The notes below the pieces were generated by a model. The model had not been told where the DNA came from, ran no database searches, and saw only the letters and a list, made by a program, of their open reading frames with translations. 64,000 bases of DNA. Origin: Nymphaea colorata (lineage: Eukaryota > Streptophyta > Magnoliopsida > Nymphaeales > Nymphaeaceae). Position 1 is the stretch's first letter. Every line of letters starts with the position of its first letter. A program made the translations under genes and the position numbers. Location of the stretch: contig NC_045141.1 in NCBI RefSeq assembly GCF_008831285.2, forward strand, positions 19,712,848 through 19,776,847, in the 5' to 3' direction. Shown here piece after piece: positions 52,901-64,000 of this stretch.

Positions 52901-53893
52901 GTGCAGACCCTTATCGTACTTTTCTTCCTTTCTGCTGCTCTGCATGTGCATGCCTGTGCATTTGTTTTACACCCTCATTGAAGAAAAGAAGATGAAGTAC
53001 AAATGATTCCTGTAGAGTTACAACAAGAATTGGATTTTGGCTCTTGTCTCGCGAACATACACAAAGAATGCTCTGCATTTTGGTCAGTGTTTGAGCTTTT
53101 ATATGATTTTCTCCGCTTCTGTCCGTATCCTTTTCCTCTCTAAAACTTGCAATTAATCAAAAGATTGAATAATAAAAGGCTAAATGTAATATAAGCAATA
53201 ATATAAATACAGACGAATATTAGTGGCTTCTTCAATGCAAATTAATCATGTGCGGTTTTCTGACTAAGTTGTTGCCAATAATTTTTCTTACAAAACCTCT
53301 TATTCTAAGACCCACAAGAGGAAAAAAAAAAGATCATACAGCTAGCCCAACCTTAGTTCAAGGTCCTGAAACGAGAAGGGGAACTGAAAATAGAGGTCGA
53401 AATGACATCTGCCTCTGAAGCTTGTGAATATAAAGAGCAGTGGTCGTTTTCAAAGCTGTTCTACAACTGACACCATGCCCTTGTTCTACTTTTGCTAAGA
53501 TTAGAATATCTTATATTTTATGTAGTGCATGGAGCCTGGCATCGGTGGGCTGTGGGCCGTTGGACTCGTATATATGGATATGTAGCCGCATATTACACTG
53601 ATAAATGTTAACGAAGCAGTAAATGAAGCTAATCTTGAGCAAATCTAAAAAAAGGTAATTAAACTGTCATGGTCGTGAACCTAACTGCTCGTGCAGCCAT
53701 AGCTTAACAGCAGTATCTTATTTTACAGCACAGTTTCACATACATGGGCGCTGAGCAATGGATACACAAACCAAACGAGAGAGAGAGAGAGCATTTAGTG
53801 ATGTGAAAATCAGCAAGACATATAGAGCATCATGATCAACACTGTCGTTGTCCTTTGGAATGCAAAAACTGAAAATAAAATCAACTCCACAAT
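49976..53893. other. Intergenic DNA between the AHG1-like gene and the zinc-finger gene
   Basis: Holds 3' UTRs of both convergent genes. A block at about 50470-50720 has more balanced composition and protein-like stretches in broken frames, but no family was recognised. The rest is AT-rich with no visible gene. Confidence 0.45.
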
Positions 53894-54616
53894 CTAAGCC
53901 GAATCCACGTTCTTGCTCATGTCGGTACTGTAGCCAAGCCGCAGTTCCAAGTCTATGCCATTCTCCAAGCAGTTGCTGCTCCTCAAGCTCCCTACTCCAC
54001 TACCATTCAAGGGCCTCACCAAGGAAGGAAGCGTTTCACCGCAGTCCAGTTCTTTAATGCACATGATCTTCTCTCTTTCTTCTCCTTCTGTCTGCTTCTC
54101 ATCTGCTTTCTCTTGGTTGGTCGACCCCCTGATTCCTGAATAACCAAACCAAGAAGAAGAAGCAGCAACTACCTTGGAAGGAAACTTGTTCTTCAGAGGG
54201 GTACCAACAAGAGGCGCATCGGTTGATGTTTCAGTACTTGGTGTTACAAGTGATGTTGAAGAGGAAGAAATCATGGAGAGTACTGGTTTTGAACTGGGGC
54301 TTGGAAGAGCAGCAGGAGCTCGAGTGGCATGTTGAAGAAGATCATCATCGTCACCAAGAGACAGAGACTCTCTCAGCCTTGCTCTATCCCTCCTGTGCAC
54401 ATTCATGTGTCCACCGAGTGCCTGTGCAGACCTGAACTCTCTCCTGCAAAAACTGCAAGGGTATGACCTTGGGGGCCAGGAAAACACTCCACCAACCGAG
54501 CCCCAAGGATGATCATCTGCAGACCTATTCAGCCATGGCTTGGTTGCTCGGTCCATGGTACTTCCCCAACCAGAAGATCGTAACCTTCTTAAATCGATGG
54601 TACTCGTCACTCCCAC
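53894..54616 (-). CDS. Single-zinc-finger C2H2 repressor, SUPERMAN/RABBIT EARS/ZFP10-type
   Basis: A single-exon frame of 240 aa. A C2H2 finger with the plant QALGGH core lies at residues about 52-74: [20 protein letters not shown], then NVH, preceded by WPPRS and followed by RRDRARLR, as in SUP/RBE/ZFP10 proteins. The middle is Ser/Thr-rich and low complexity. The C-terminus has an EAR repression motif, DLELRLG, at about residues 222-228. The family acts as nuclear transcriptional repressors in flower and leaf development. The upstream ATG at 54616 and a second one at residue 21 (54556, MDRATKPWL) are both possible; the second gives a length nearer to the family norm. Confidence 0.87.
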   Translation of the reverse strand: MGVTSTIDLRRLRSSGWGSTMDRATKPWLNRSADDHPWGSVGGVFSWPPRSYPCSFCRREFRSAQALGGHMNVHRRDRARLRESLSLGDDDDLLQHATRAPAALPSPSSKPVLSMISSSSTSLVTPSTETSTDAPLVGTPLKNKFPSKVVAASSSWFGYSGIRGSTNQEKADEKQTEGEEREKIMCIKELDCGETLPSLVRPLNGSGVGSLRSSNCLENGIDLELRLGYSTDMSKNVDSA

Positions 54617-57600
54617 CCATTCCCCTCCCCTCTGACTTAATAATGATCATGGCAGTATGCCCATCAAAACCATAACCCTGTATATCCAATTTTTCCCTAG
54701 AGGGAAACCTCCTGAAACTGTCAACCTTTCTATTTGGATGACTCACTTGGAAGGAAATAGAACTCAAACTGGGGTGCTGCATAAATTGAGTGGATTAATT
54801 AATGCCACAAATTTTAAAGGGGAAAAGAAATCTCTTGCTAAATCTACTTGATATCTTGAGGGTATGGTGACAAGCCAGAGGCAACCCCATTGGGGAAATG
54901 CCATTATTGAGAAGAGCTGAAATTCAGTAAATAGCTAGCCAAAGCAGACACCATGTCCATTTAAGCCATTGCCATTCTACATCTTGTTGCGCTTTAGCTA
55001 GTCCGGACCAGCTGAAAATGGAAGATCTTGCCCCCAGGTGGAGCGCCTTGTCTGACCTCATCATGGCAAGCAACTTATAGCAGGTGAATAATTAGCTTAA
55101 GAGTCTTCCTCATGTTAAGCATCAGTCATGTGAATCATCTGAGAATATTCACACGAAAGCACAGAAAGGACACCGCTTTCAAAACCTGGCTTTTATTAGT
55201 ATCTGAATGTCTTACCGATCCCCCATTTAGGATGTGAAAAGACTGATCTCCATTGGTGTTATGAGTTTCTGATCTTTACCGCATCTTTAACTCTTTTATT
55301 GTTCCTCCAAATTAATTGAATTAGCTTACACATCATCTGGAACGGAACTTTTCGTCTATTTTTCGTTCATATAGTTCAATGACTGGCATGCAGAACGCTC
55401 TTCCAGTGGTAATAGATCTGCAAGATATCGTAGCTTTCTGAAATCAACGATTTTCATGCATGAGAGAAGATTTACTCATAGATTTCCCGATATTTTTTGA
55501 GGTTTTGCGTTCTTCTCAGTAGAATCGAGGAAAAACGTCGAATAATTTTCCTTGCAATCCATTTTTTTTTTTGTTCATAATATATAATCCCCAACTTGCA
55601 GTCCACTTTCTTACTTTATCCTTTGCTTTCAAGTTTTCCGGATCCTTCATTTTTTCCTTGAACTGCAAAAATCCGTCCTTGCTTTTATAGGGCATTAAAA
55701 TGATTGACCAAAACTGTCAAATTTGACGAAAAAGACAGCTTTACCCTTGACTGAGTATGATTTGGGGCATAAAAAAGGTGGGGATGTTCTTTAGTATAAA
55801 AGCATGGTTACATAAATCTCAAAACATACAATGTGACCCGATTTTGATTCATCCAAATTTGAAATTCATGGATTTGATGTGGATCTGGCTTTTACTGATA
55901 TGGTAAAAGATCCATAATAAAACAATGGTTCATCAAACTAAGGATCTTAGGTCACACTTAAACTTAAGATTCTTATTTTTATTTTACTTCTTTGCACTGA
56001 AAAAAAGTTGGATTTAAGATAGAAAGGTAAAGAATCTGATTTTAATTAAATGCTGAGGATATCAAACCCGATGCTATCAAACATGTTGGCACATATCGAC
56101 CGTTAGGTATTGGTCCAAATCCTCTATTATTAATTCTATTTCTTATTTTTAAAAAGATCTTTTAATTGATAAGAAACAAAAGATTGTGCTGTAGCCCTTG
56201 ATGTGGCATTAAAGTGGGGGAGGACTTCTTTTCAAAAGATAAAATGAAAATATTAAAAGACTAAAATGTAAATAGATGTAAAAAGGTTCTAAAATGTCAC
56301 TGCCTCTTTTCTTTTCCTTGGTGCATATTTCTTGCATGCACAGAGGTATGCACGCAAAGAACTCTATAATCTTGCGGCCAAAAAGGAAACGATACATACT
56401 TATCCGTTGACGCACACCATTTTTTACAACAATTATACAAAAGCTTAAAATAAATAAAATTTCAATTTTTCCACGAACCTCGCTTGTGAAAATGTGTTTT
56501 GCATGTTTAGTAACATCAGGAGTAACATAAACAGTGTCTTTTGATAGATATATAAGTCCTATATATATATATATATATCCTGACAAAGAATAAGGTATTT
56601 TTTGGGGTCAATTTTACACAATTTTATGCGCAAGCTTCAAGAATAATTGCACATATGAAGAAACTTAGTTTTGCTTCTAATGCCTTCATTAATTCCAATC
56701 ATTCAATTCCGATTTCTTTGTTAAACTTGCAGAAATCTTCCAACCAGCCGGCTTAATTGTATCCTAATTAAGTGATGTAAGGTTAATGCCAAAACTAGAA
56801 GTAATAACCAAAGTCGCTGGAAAGGAAACACACGAAATCAGGAAGTGGCAACAAGAAAAGTAAAGAAAAAGTCAAGACCTTCATGACTAAAAAAAAAAAG
56901 TGGAAGCAAAAAGAATCCTAATAACAGCAAAATATGACACATGTGGACCGCTATTTGTTCGGTCGAAATACAGTAAAATTTTTATAGCACATTTATTTTA
57001 TGAAAAGCATCAAAAGAACCGTAAGGAATGGAGCAGGAAATTAAGATTCCTTGTGCATATGCGTATAATGTGTATGTGTCCGCAGAGTGGCAGAGGTAGG
57101 TGAGGGTTTGTGCAGGCAGTTGCCCACCCAAATCATACAATTTATTTTATTTACCTATTGGTCTCCCTACTGCCCATCAAATCTAAGATTTCTTACATCA
57201 GTTCCACGTACCTACTAATTTCTAGTTCTTCTGCTGGCCTCTACATGTACGTCTATTTTGATACAGAGGCTGGAGTTAGCTAAATCCTCCCTAGTTCATG
57301 CCTAGAAGCACAACCTGATATTGGGGGTTTCACAATTTTCAGCTTGGAGGTTTTAAAGCCAAATGATTTAGCTCTTTCTCTCTCTCTCTCTCTCTTATTT
57401 ATGTGTGTGTATGTATGTATGTGAGAGCAAAAAAAAAATCTTAAACAATACTAAAAAGCATTCAAAGAGTAATGGATGCATAGGTAGAAGCAGAAATGGA
57501 AGTAGGTGTGGCGGCTGGGTGGGCAGTTGCCCATAGAGACTAACAAAAAATGTTTATTTTCATATTGATACTCTAGGGTATTTTCTTTTTGTTTACATAT

Positions 57601-58068
57601 TGATGCCCCTTAAAATTTTAAAAAATTTATAATTAATGCCCTTAACCAGAAATATGAACATATACAAAGTAATGTTTTATCTTATAGAAATTGAGTGTGA
57701 TAACATAAAACATGTCGTCAAAATTTGCAGAAACACTTCAACGGAAAACACTTGTTGAGAAGATGAATGCCGCTTGTGGGTGGCTAGTATTAATCTGAAT
57801 TCTTCCCCGATTCATTTTGGGTCGACGGAATTGTTCATGATCAACACATTATCATCAAAGGACTTCGAAGTTTGGAGAAGGGCAGTCGGTAGGTTCGGTC
57901 CCATCTACCAGCTCAATTGGCGGACAATCACCAAGAAAAGCATGAATCCATTTATCTTCGAATTCGGCAAAAATGTTGGGAAATTTACAAGCGCAAACAA
58001 TGAATTTACAAGGAAAAAGAAAAAAATTTAAGCCAGTGTACGGGAGGATCAAAGAAGGACAGTGGACT
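54617..58068. other. Intergenic DNA upstream of the zinc-finger gene
   Basis: The promoter of the minus-strand zinc-finger gene should lie in the first kilobase. The remainder is AT-rich, with (TA)n at 56561-56577, (TC)n at 57377-57396 and a block near 55920-56090 resembling 24820-25010. No gene was recognised. Confidence 0.45.
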
Positions 58069-61000
58069 CTAGTTTTCTTTGCCCGAATGTAACATGAATG
58101 GGCAATGAGCATCGGGCAATCGCGACCAATCGGTTCTGTTCAGGTCTATTGGTCGCAGTAGCGGCGATTCTTCGGATGCAGAGGCAGAAGCGCCAATAGC
58201 ATCACTTCTCCAGTTGGTCTTCGTCTCTCTTGTTTGTTCGCATCCTTCACCAGTCGGCAGCAGAGAAACGTCAGTTGCCTTTCCAATACTCAGTAGAAGC
58301 TGTTCATGAAGTTTCCCTATGATTGGGAACTCCTGAAATGTTACATGAAGCCCATCAACACCCGTAATGCTAGAGTAAGCAATGGCAGATCAAGAGGAAA
58401 GCATCTGATTGTTAACTTTGGGAAGGGAACAGTAAACTGAGTTAACAATTGAGAAGATGGAACGACAACATAAGATGGCAGTTCCAATCTTAAATATGAC
58501 TGATTTTTTCTATCCTTATGGGTATGCAACAACGTAATCGATAAAAGAAAATGGCAAAAAAGATCTAAACAGTCAAACGCGTGAAGGTCATCCATCGATG
58601 GGGTTCTTGGTTAGAGAGATTTACTTACCTCCATGATCTCTTGAAATGAGTTATTCATGAGAGCGACAGGTAAACTTTCAACGACAGCAGTGAAACCTCT
58701 GGAAGAGGCAGTAAGATCAAATGATTTAGGATCAAAGCAGAGCCAAAATCATGAGCCCCCATTATGGGGAGAATTACATTGCTTTGATTACGCGAGATTA
58801 CCTGGTATGAGTGCAGAGAAGCACAAAACACCTGATAATGTGGAAGAGTAAACGTGGAGAGGAGTCTTGATTCACAGAGAGAACATCGACCTTGTACAGC
58901 ATTCAATTCAGCAATGTTAGAGGTAAGCAAAACTCTTCAACTGCGGTGACCCTGGAAACCAGGTGGGCTCAAAACACAGTACGAACCAAATTAAGCCCGC
59001 AAGTCTCCTAATTATTATCACATACCAAGTTTCAATTTCTTCTGCAATTTACTGTAAATTAACATGTAAATGGGTGTTCATTTTCAGCAATGGTAGTGAC
59101 TTGGATCCAGAAAGAAAAATTACTGTAGGTCGAGTTGGTCTATTTGGCTGAACTTTATCATTTTTTTGCCTTACAGAGAGAAGGAAACTTGGAGCTATGA
59201 TCGCGCTTACCAAAATGATCATTCTCTCAATTAACCTCCTCAGTTGCTGATCGGAATGAGGATCACAGATGTACAAGATACCCTTGCTGTCCTGGAGTAT
59301 TGCTTCAAGTATGTGCATTGCTATCTGCAGAAGGCCAGCATACGTTTTGGCTCAATAAGCATCTGATAACTACCTGCTAAAGTTTTTGAAGAAAAAAAAA
59401 AGGATTGGAGAGAGATGAAGCTTTCCACTTCCTACCACTTTGCAGAGTTCACTGCTAATCCTAATTGCAGTGTCACAGACGTCCACAATATTGTTCTCAA
59501 TGGCCCATTGAATGATCTCCGGTTCCCTTGCCTTTTGACCAGAAGCAAATGATGGGCAGTTTATGCTTAACAAGCATAGAACGCATAAGAAAAACGATGA
59601 TAGAAAGTACCTGGCATAGAATCCCAATGACAGAAAGGGAGATAGCTCGCACGTTGTCAGTCATCTCTTCCCTACTCTCAAATAATATGAGAGGAATGAT
59701 AAAATCTGGTATGTGTGCTGGAATTTGAAAAATATATATACAGCAACAGAAAACCACAGAAATAAGTAACTAGAATCAAATTCACCACCAAAATTAAGAG
59801 AGATAAAAAATGTACAAAATGGAGCTCTAAATGAGCAGCCGATTTAAAATTGGCACCACCAAACTTATTCATCACGAATATAAGAATACTATCCACATGA
59901 GAGAGAGAAAGGGAGAGAGAGAGAGAGAGAGAGACCATAAGGAGAACAAATGGGCGCTATTCAAGTGTAATGAGCACTTACATTGCACAAAACTGAACCT
60001 GGTCTCCGTGTTGGCAGCTACAGCCTGCAACCATGGAGATGCTCACTAAGATAATAGAGGCATGTGTTCGTGACCACCCCTTGGCCGGGGTAAGCAGAAG
60101 CATATATACATCAAAAAATAAAAGGGATTGATGGGTGAGAACATTGAGCTTCCCTGTCCTCATCTTTCTCTGCGGTTTATGTTAACCTGCACCCTTCTGC
60201 AGCCAAGTTGGAGATGAAGAGGGCAAGATGCCGCTACGTCCATTTCATTGAGACAATAATGGCTCTCTAGTCCTGCTGCCTTAGACGGTTATTGGCCCTC
60301 GAATGGCTCCCATCCCCCATTTCTTTATGTATATCTCTCTTTTTTATTTTTCTTGACAAATCTAAGAAGGTGCAACTAGCAGTACCAAGAGGAAATAATC
60401 CATCAAGTTTGGTTGACGATATACCTGAAACAGGGTGAGAACATTGGTTAGCCTCCTGGAGTCTCTGACGCCAAGATTTCCATTCACCATCTTCATGGTT
60501 GCATCAATTACTTCCTTTTCCATATTTAAGAAATAAAGGAAAATGAATAAGAACCAGATAAAATGAACAAGACAGTTCAAGATCAAATAAATAACAAAGG
60601 AGGAAGAGTATCAAGTGACCTGCAACAAGATTGCCATGGTGCCAAATGAATGGAACAGCAAGAAGCCCGACCTATGATAGTTCTCAGGATCTTCTTCCCT
60701 TTTCTGTCAGATGATATAAAAGAGCAAAGATGCAAAGTATAAAGAATGTTGTATCAAGATCCACCAGAGGCAGGGAGTACGTAGAAGAAGAATGAGGACC
60801 TCAAGAAGGAAATTGCTCAGGCACCTAAGTGCGTTCTCTCTGATATCCTCCCCTCGGATCTCCAATATCACGTCGGGGATGCCCATGGGCCTCTTCATCC
60901 ATTTCAGCTTGTGCTTCTTCCAGACCTTCTGATTCTTCTTGCCTCCCGAAAGTTCTTTCACCCGAGGGGATAAGGTACCATTCAGAATCCATTTTTAGCA

Positions 61001-61155
61001 GAAAGGAACCGATAGACACAAGAATAAAAGAAAAGAAAATGCAGCAGAGAGAGAGAGAGACCTTCGTCTATCTTGGAGTCTTGAAGGAGGTTCAGTGTTC
61101 GGTCTTCCCATGGATGGTCCTGCTCGACCATCAGTTCCTCATCAGACTCCCCCAT
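58069..61155 (-). CDS. Divergent CNOT9/RCD1 (CAF40)-like protein
   Basis: Exons, 5' to 3' on the minus strand: 61155-61062, 60942-60800, 60703-60620, 60514-60425, 60024-59982, 59717-59611, 59531-59436, 59324-59211, 58890-58802, 58698-58629, 58332-58069. They join in frame to about 397 aa. Anchors to the RCD1/CNOT9 armadillo domain: RENALRCLSNFLL, LLFHSFGTMAILLQ, RRLTNVLTLFQAVAANTETR, SHIPDFIIPLIL, LSVIGILCQ, SSELCKV, SPRLLFHIIRCF. CNOT9 is a scaffold of the CCR4-NOT deadenylase that binds NOT1 and peptide motifs of RNA regulators. This copy is much more diverged than usual for a normally very conserved family, with a Lys-rich N-terminal extension and a C-terminal tail of about 80 aa. The acceptor of exon 2 is weak (GGGAG), so that join is the least certain. 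Confidence 0.78.
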
Positions 61156-61894
61156 CTCTCTCTCTCTCTCTCTCTCTCTTTCTCAATAACTCGAATCCCA
61201 TTGTATATGCTACTCAGGTTCTTCTAGCTGTTAGATGGAGAAATCTCGACTAGATTTCGCACCGTTTGAATTTCGTTGAAACGAAGAGTTAAAATCCAAG
61301 ATTAAGCTCACCCTTTACATATTGCAACTCATAATGTAATAAAAATTCTCTCAATTTCCATTAATCATGCATTAGGTTGTAATAGAAACATGAGTTACAA
61401 ATTGGATATATATATATATAATTTGAATAGTGACTGTTTAGGCTGACCGAACTCTCACGTGAGGGTCTTCCGATCCATGGTGACATTCGATTGAGTTCAA
61501 ATTTAACTATGTATTTAATTGAATTCAGATTTAGGTTCAAATCGAATTCAGTTTTAAATAAATATCTTATGGATAGCATATATTTTGAAAATGGGTTCTT
61601 ATAATATCGTAATGTGCTTCCCATTCAACTTAAAGTTGGATTCAAATATGGATATGGTTGCGAATCTAAAAACCGAATTTAGATCAGATTCAAATACGGT
61701 ATAGACTTGTTCCGGTTCATGTGAACATCCAAATGTTACCGCCTGATGAAGGCGGTGAGTCAAAAGGTTTGAATCATCGGGGCGCGGCACAAAATCAAAC
61801 AGTGATGGCTGATGGCATGACTCAAGTAACAGCGCAGGTGAGAAGAAGAAGACGCCTGCGACGCCTCAACAAAAATGCCAACTTTCGACTTCCT

Positions 61895-61944
<50 letters not shown>

Positions 61945-62614
61945 CTGTTGAGCTTAATGGTTATACTGGATTGAGCGAGTTAACAGTTGGATAAAATTTT
62001 CAGGTTAAGTTCCTTTGGATTGTAGTGTATGACTTGGAAGATTAAAAATCATTGAAATTTTTCTTCTTTCATTAAAACTTTTGGCTCTGCCCTCGAAACA
62101 TTCTCTGTAAATACATTACCTGGCACATACATATGCAGAGAAGAGTTATTCATTTTCTGGATATCCAAATATCTGGACAATCACAACATCCAAATGTCCT
62201 CCACAAGTTCGTTTTGGAGAAGGGCGGTGTGACTTGTGAGACGTATGACAACTCTGAAAAGATACAACATGAAGCCGAGACGCCCACCCACTTGAGTCAC
62301 CACAGTTAAGCAGGCATCTTTATACAATGTGATGATGCTTCCTTTCGGCTGCATCTTTTGCTATGGAGCCCAATGACCATCTCCCATATGCTCAACAAAA
62401 TTTGAAGCATAAACCTTCCACTTGGCCATTATTTTTACAAACTGAATGAGAGCTGTTTCACATTGCACTTGTAAGGAGTAAGGGCCTGCTTGTTTCACAG
62501 ATCTTCTAGCCTGAACAGGCCATTTCGTCAAGTAAATGATAAATTTTCTGGGTTGCACATAACATACAGCAAATAAACGGGACCTAAGAAAACAAAAAAT
62601 TCCGACATGCATTT
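61156..62614. other. Intergenic DNA upstream of the CNOT9-like gene
   Basis: A (CT)n run lies just above the start codon at 61156-61180 (as read on the plus strand). The rest is AT-rich with (TA)n at 61897-61942. No gene was recognised. Confidence 0.5.
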
Positions 62615-63155
62615 TTACATCATTTCAAGTGCCTGCATGCACCCCAATTGCTTCAACGATCCGCTGCAAAGAAATCGCCTCGCCCACTTCTTTTTATCAT
62701 CCAGCCCAGCTAAATGCACCATGAAATCTCCATCCGAGAAAGCACCTGAAACCACCAAAGCATGCCTGAGTACTCGCCGGAAACCAGCCAAAGAGCTAAC
62801 CCATCAAGTGCCAAGAAGCAAATGCCCTTATTCTTACCTCGCCAAGTGGTTTTGGGGGCGGTGATCAGCCGGAAAGTGGATTTGAGGGAAGGGATCCAAG
62901 GGTAGGAGTTGAAGAGGCACTGCATCCTTGCGATCCTGACATGGTCCCGGAACTGCTCCGGCGGCAAGCTGCCCACCAAGTGTTTGAGGGCATCGTTGTC
63001 GCCGCTCTTGGTCGATCCGACTTGCCGGATTATAAAGGACGTCTGGTTCCACCAGGTGTCGAGGAAAGCTTGGCTCCACGACGAGTTTCTCATGAAGAAC
63101 ATTCCTGTATTCATATGCCCCGAAAGGCGAAAATCCAAACAAGTTGAGGCAGTTG
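62615..63155 (-). CDS. GT34-like (GMA12/MNN10) glycosyltransferase, 3' exons
   Basis: Two exons on the minus strand: about 63155-62838 and 62745-62615, joined phase 1 to a stop at 62615. The first reads GHMNTGMFFMRNSSWSQAFL, then TWWNQTSF, GSTKSGDNDALKHLV, HVRIARMQCLFNSYPW and a TTWRG end; the second reads GDFMVHLAGLDDKKKW. The LN/MN-x-G-x-F-x-x-RN-x-x-W, D-N-D/Q-x-A and GDF-x-x-H-x-AG patterns are those of galactosyl/xylosyl transferases of the GMA12/MNN10 group, type II Golgi enzymes. The N-terminal anchor and DxD part are not visible up to 64000; they may lie beyond the window or be lost. The 5' limit of the first exon is a guess. Confidence 0.68.
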
Positions 63156-64000
63156 CTGAATTAGATGGAGATGGAATCCACCGTTTGGTTAACAACATCT
63201 TGAGAAAAAGGACCTCTAATACTCCGGACGCTGAAGTGAACCGCCCCACCCAAAGAGGTTTCTACCAATTGCTACCTTTATCAGATTAAGGAGTACACCA
63301 ACATAATAATAATAATAATGACAATAATTAATAATTTTAAATTTTTATTTAAAATAATTAAAATAGTCAATACAAAGCATTTTTAGCTGATTGGTCCCCT
63401 TTTTTTTCTAGGAACATAGTGATACGCCTCAGGGGTTATAGGATCCATCGCCCAATTCTGTAAGTCTTGATTTCCATCTGATGGGTATCCTGTTACAGCC
63501 TTTGAAAAGAAAAAAAAAATTGAACTTCTAAATTGATTTTTCAACTTAGTCTCCACCTTTTAATTGATGCTAGATATATAGGGTTCTGGTAGCTAATATA
63601 TATATATATATATATATATGACAAGAGTAAGAATCTGTTTACAAAAGTTCATTATTATATTAATGGTTGTTTAATAGTCTGCAAACTCTGTGTGCATTAA
63701 TATAATAATGAACTTTTGTAAACAGATTCTTACTCTTGTCATACAGCTAATATTGGACTTACTACAGTTCGTAGCCGCCGTCACGTGATGAAGCACCTTT
63801 ATAAGATCAGGATTACTTTAGATATTAGTAAAATATTCTTTTCCCTTCTTTTTTATGGAAAATTCTTGCTTTTTCTTGTTCAAAGTCACGTTTATGCACA
63901 TAGTGCACTATCAGCCTAAACGAAAACGACGAGAGGAGCCAAACCTGCTTCGACGGCTGATTCAGCCGCTCTCTGCCTCGTTTTTAACAAAACAATATTA
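63156..64000. other. Right-edge region, upstream of or intronic to the GT34-like gene
   Basis: AT-rich, with (TA)n at 63597-63619, the 48-bp perfect inverted repeat at 63618-63742 and a CACGTG-like tCACGTGa at 63781-63788. No exon of the glycosyltransferase was found. Confidence 0.45.
63618..63742. repeat. Perfect 48-bp inverted repeat with 29-nt loop
   Basis: The left arm at 63618-63665 (starting atgacaagagtaagaatctg) is the exact reverse complement of the right arm at 63695-63742, with no mismatch in 48 bp. The loop is 63666-63694. The 9-mer agctaatat lies on both sides (63593-63601 region and 63745-63753), a possible target duplication, though a (TA)n run lies between the left one and the arm. 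It could be a young foldback MITE, a snap-back duplication or a small-RNA hairpin. Confidence 0.85.

Noticed and set aside
57774-58031. 85-aa plus-strand frame beside the CNOT9-like gene
   Set aside because: No recognisable motif, AT-rich, ends in poly-Lys coded by an A run; no support as a gene.

Overview
This window is nuclear DNA from a flowering plant. The evidence is spliced genes with GT-AG introns, plant-only families (CRCK-type receptor-like cytoplasmic kinase, clade A PP2C of the ABA pathway, WRC-domain proteins, a SUPERMAN/RABBIT EARS-type zinc finger with an EAR motif), AT-rich introns full of (TA)n, (CA)n and (GA)n arrays, and LINE and MITE debris. I cannot place the species. Exon joins below were worked out by hand from splice sites, reading phase and family resemblance; no transcript or database was consulted.

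Layout: 1-5194 (+) holds most of a calmodulin-binding-type receptor-like cytoplasmic kinase, with its 5' end cut by the window edge. 6212-19669 (-) is one long 14-exon gene (about 894 aa) for an EGF-bearing TMEM8/PGAP6/Myomaker-type membrane protein (CREST superfamily). One of its introns carries an 845-bp TIR element. 19670-32400 is mostly intergenic: a LINE fragment, a decayed second copy of the 3' end of the TMEM8-like gene (23447-23726), short tandem repeats and a roughly 200-bp (AT)n tract. 32409-34216 and 36035-37939 (+) are a tandem pair of WRC-domain genes with matching four-exon structure. 39650-41400 is a shortened LINE. 42687-49975 (+) is a clade A PP2C that looks like AHG1, including loss of the Trp that ABA receptors dock onto. 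53894-54616 (-) is a single-exon C2H2 zinc-finger repressor. 58069-61155 (-) is an 11-exon divergent CNOT9/RCD1 (CAF40) protein. 62615-63155 (-) is the 3' end of a GT34-like (GMA12/MNN10) glycosyltransferase. A perfect 48-bp inverted repeat lies just beyond it at 63618-63742.

The genes do not form a cluster or pathway. Each is an ordinary single-gene unit, and neighbours seem unrelated apart from the two WRC copies and the TMEM8-like gene with its relic. The points most worth following up are the AHG1-type PP2C with Leu at the Trp-lock position, the strongly diverged CNOT9-like protein, the perfect hairpin near the right end, the TMEM8-like relic with conserved introns, and the tandem WRC genes whose acidic tails have diverged. 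I saw no convincing new multi-gene system.
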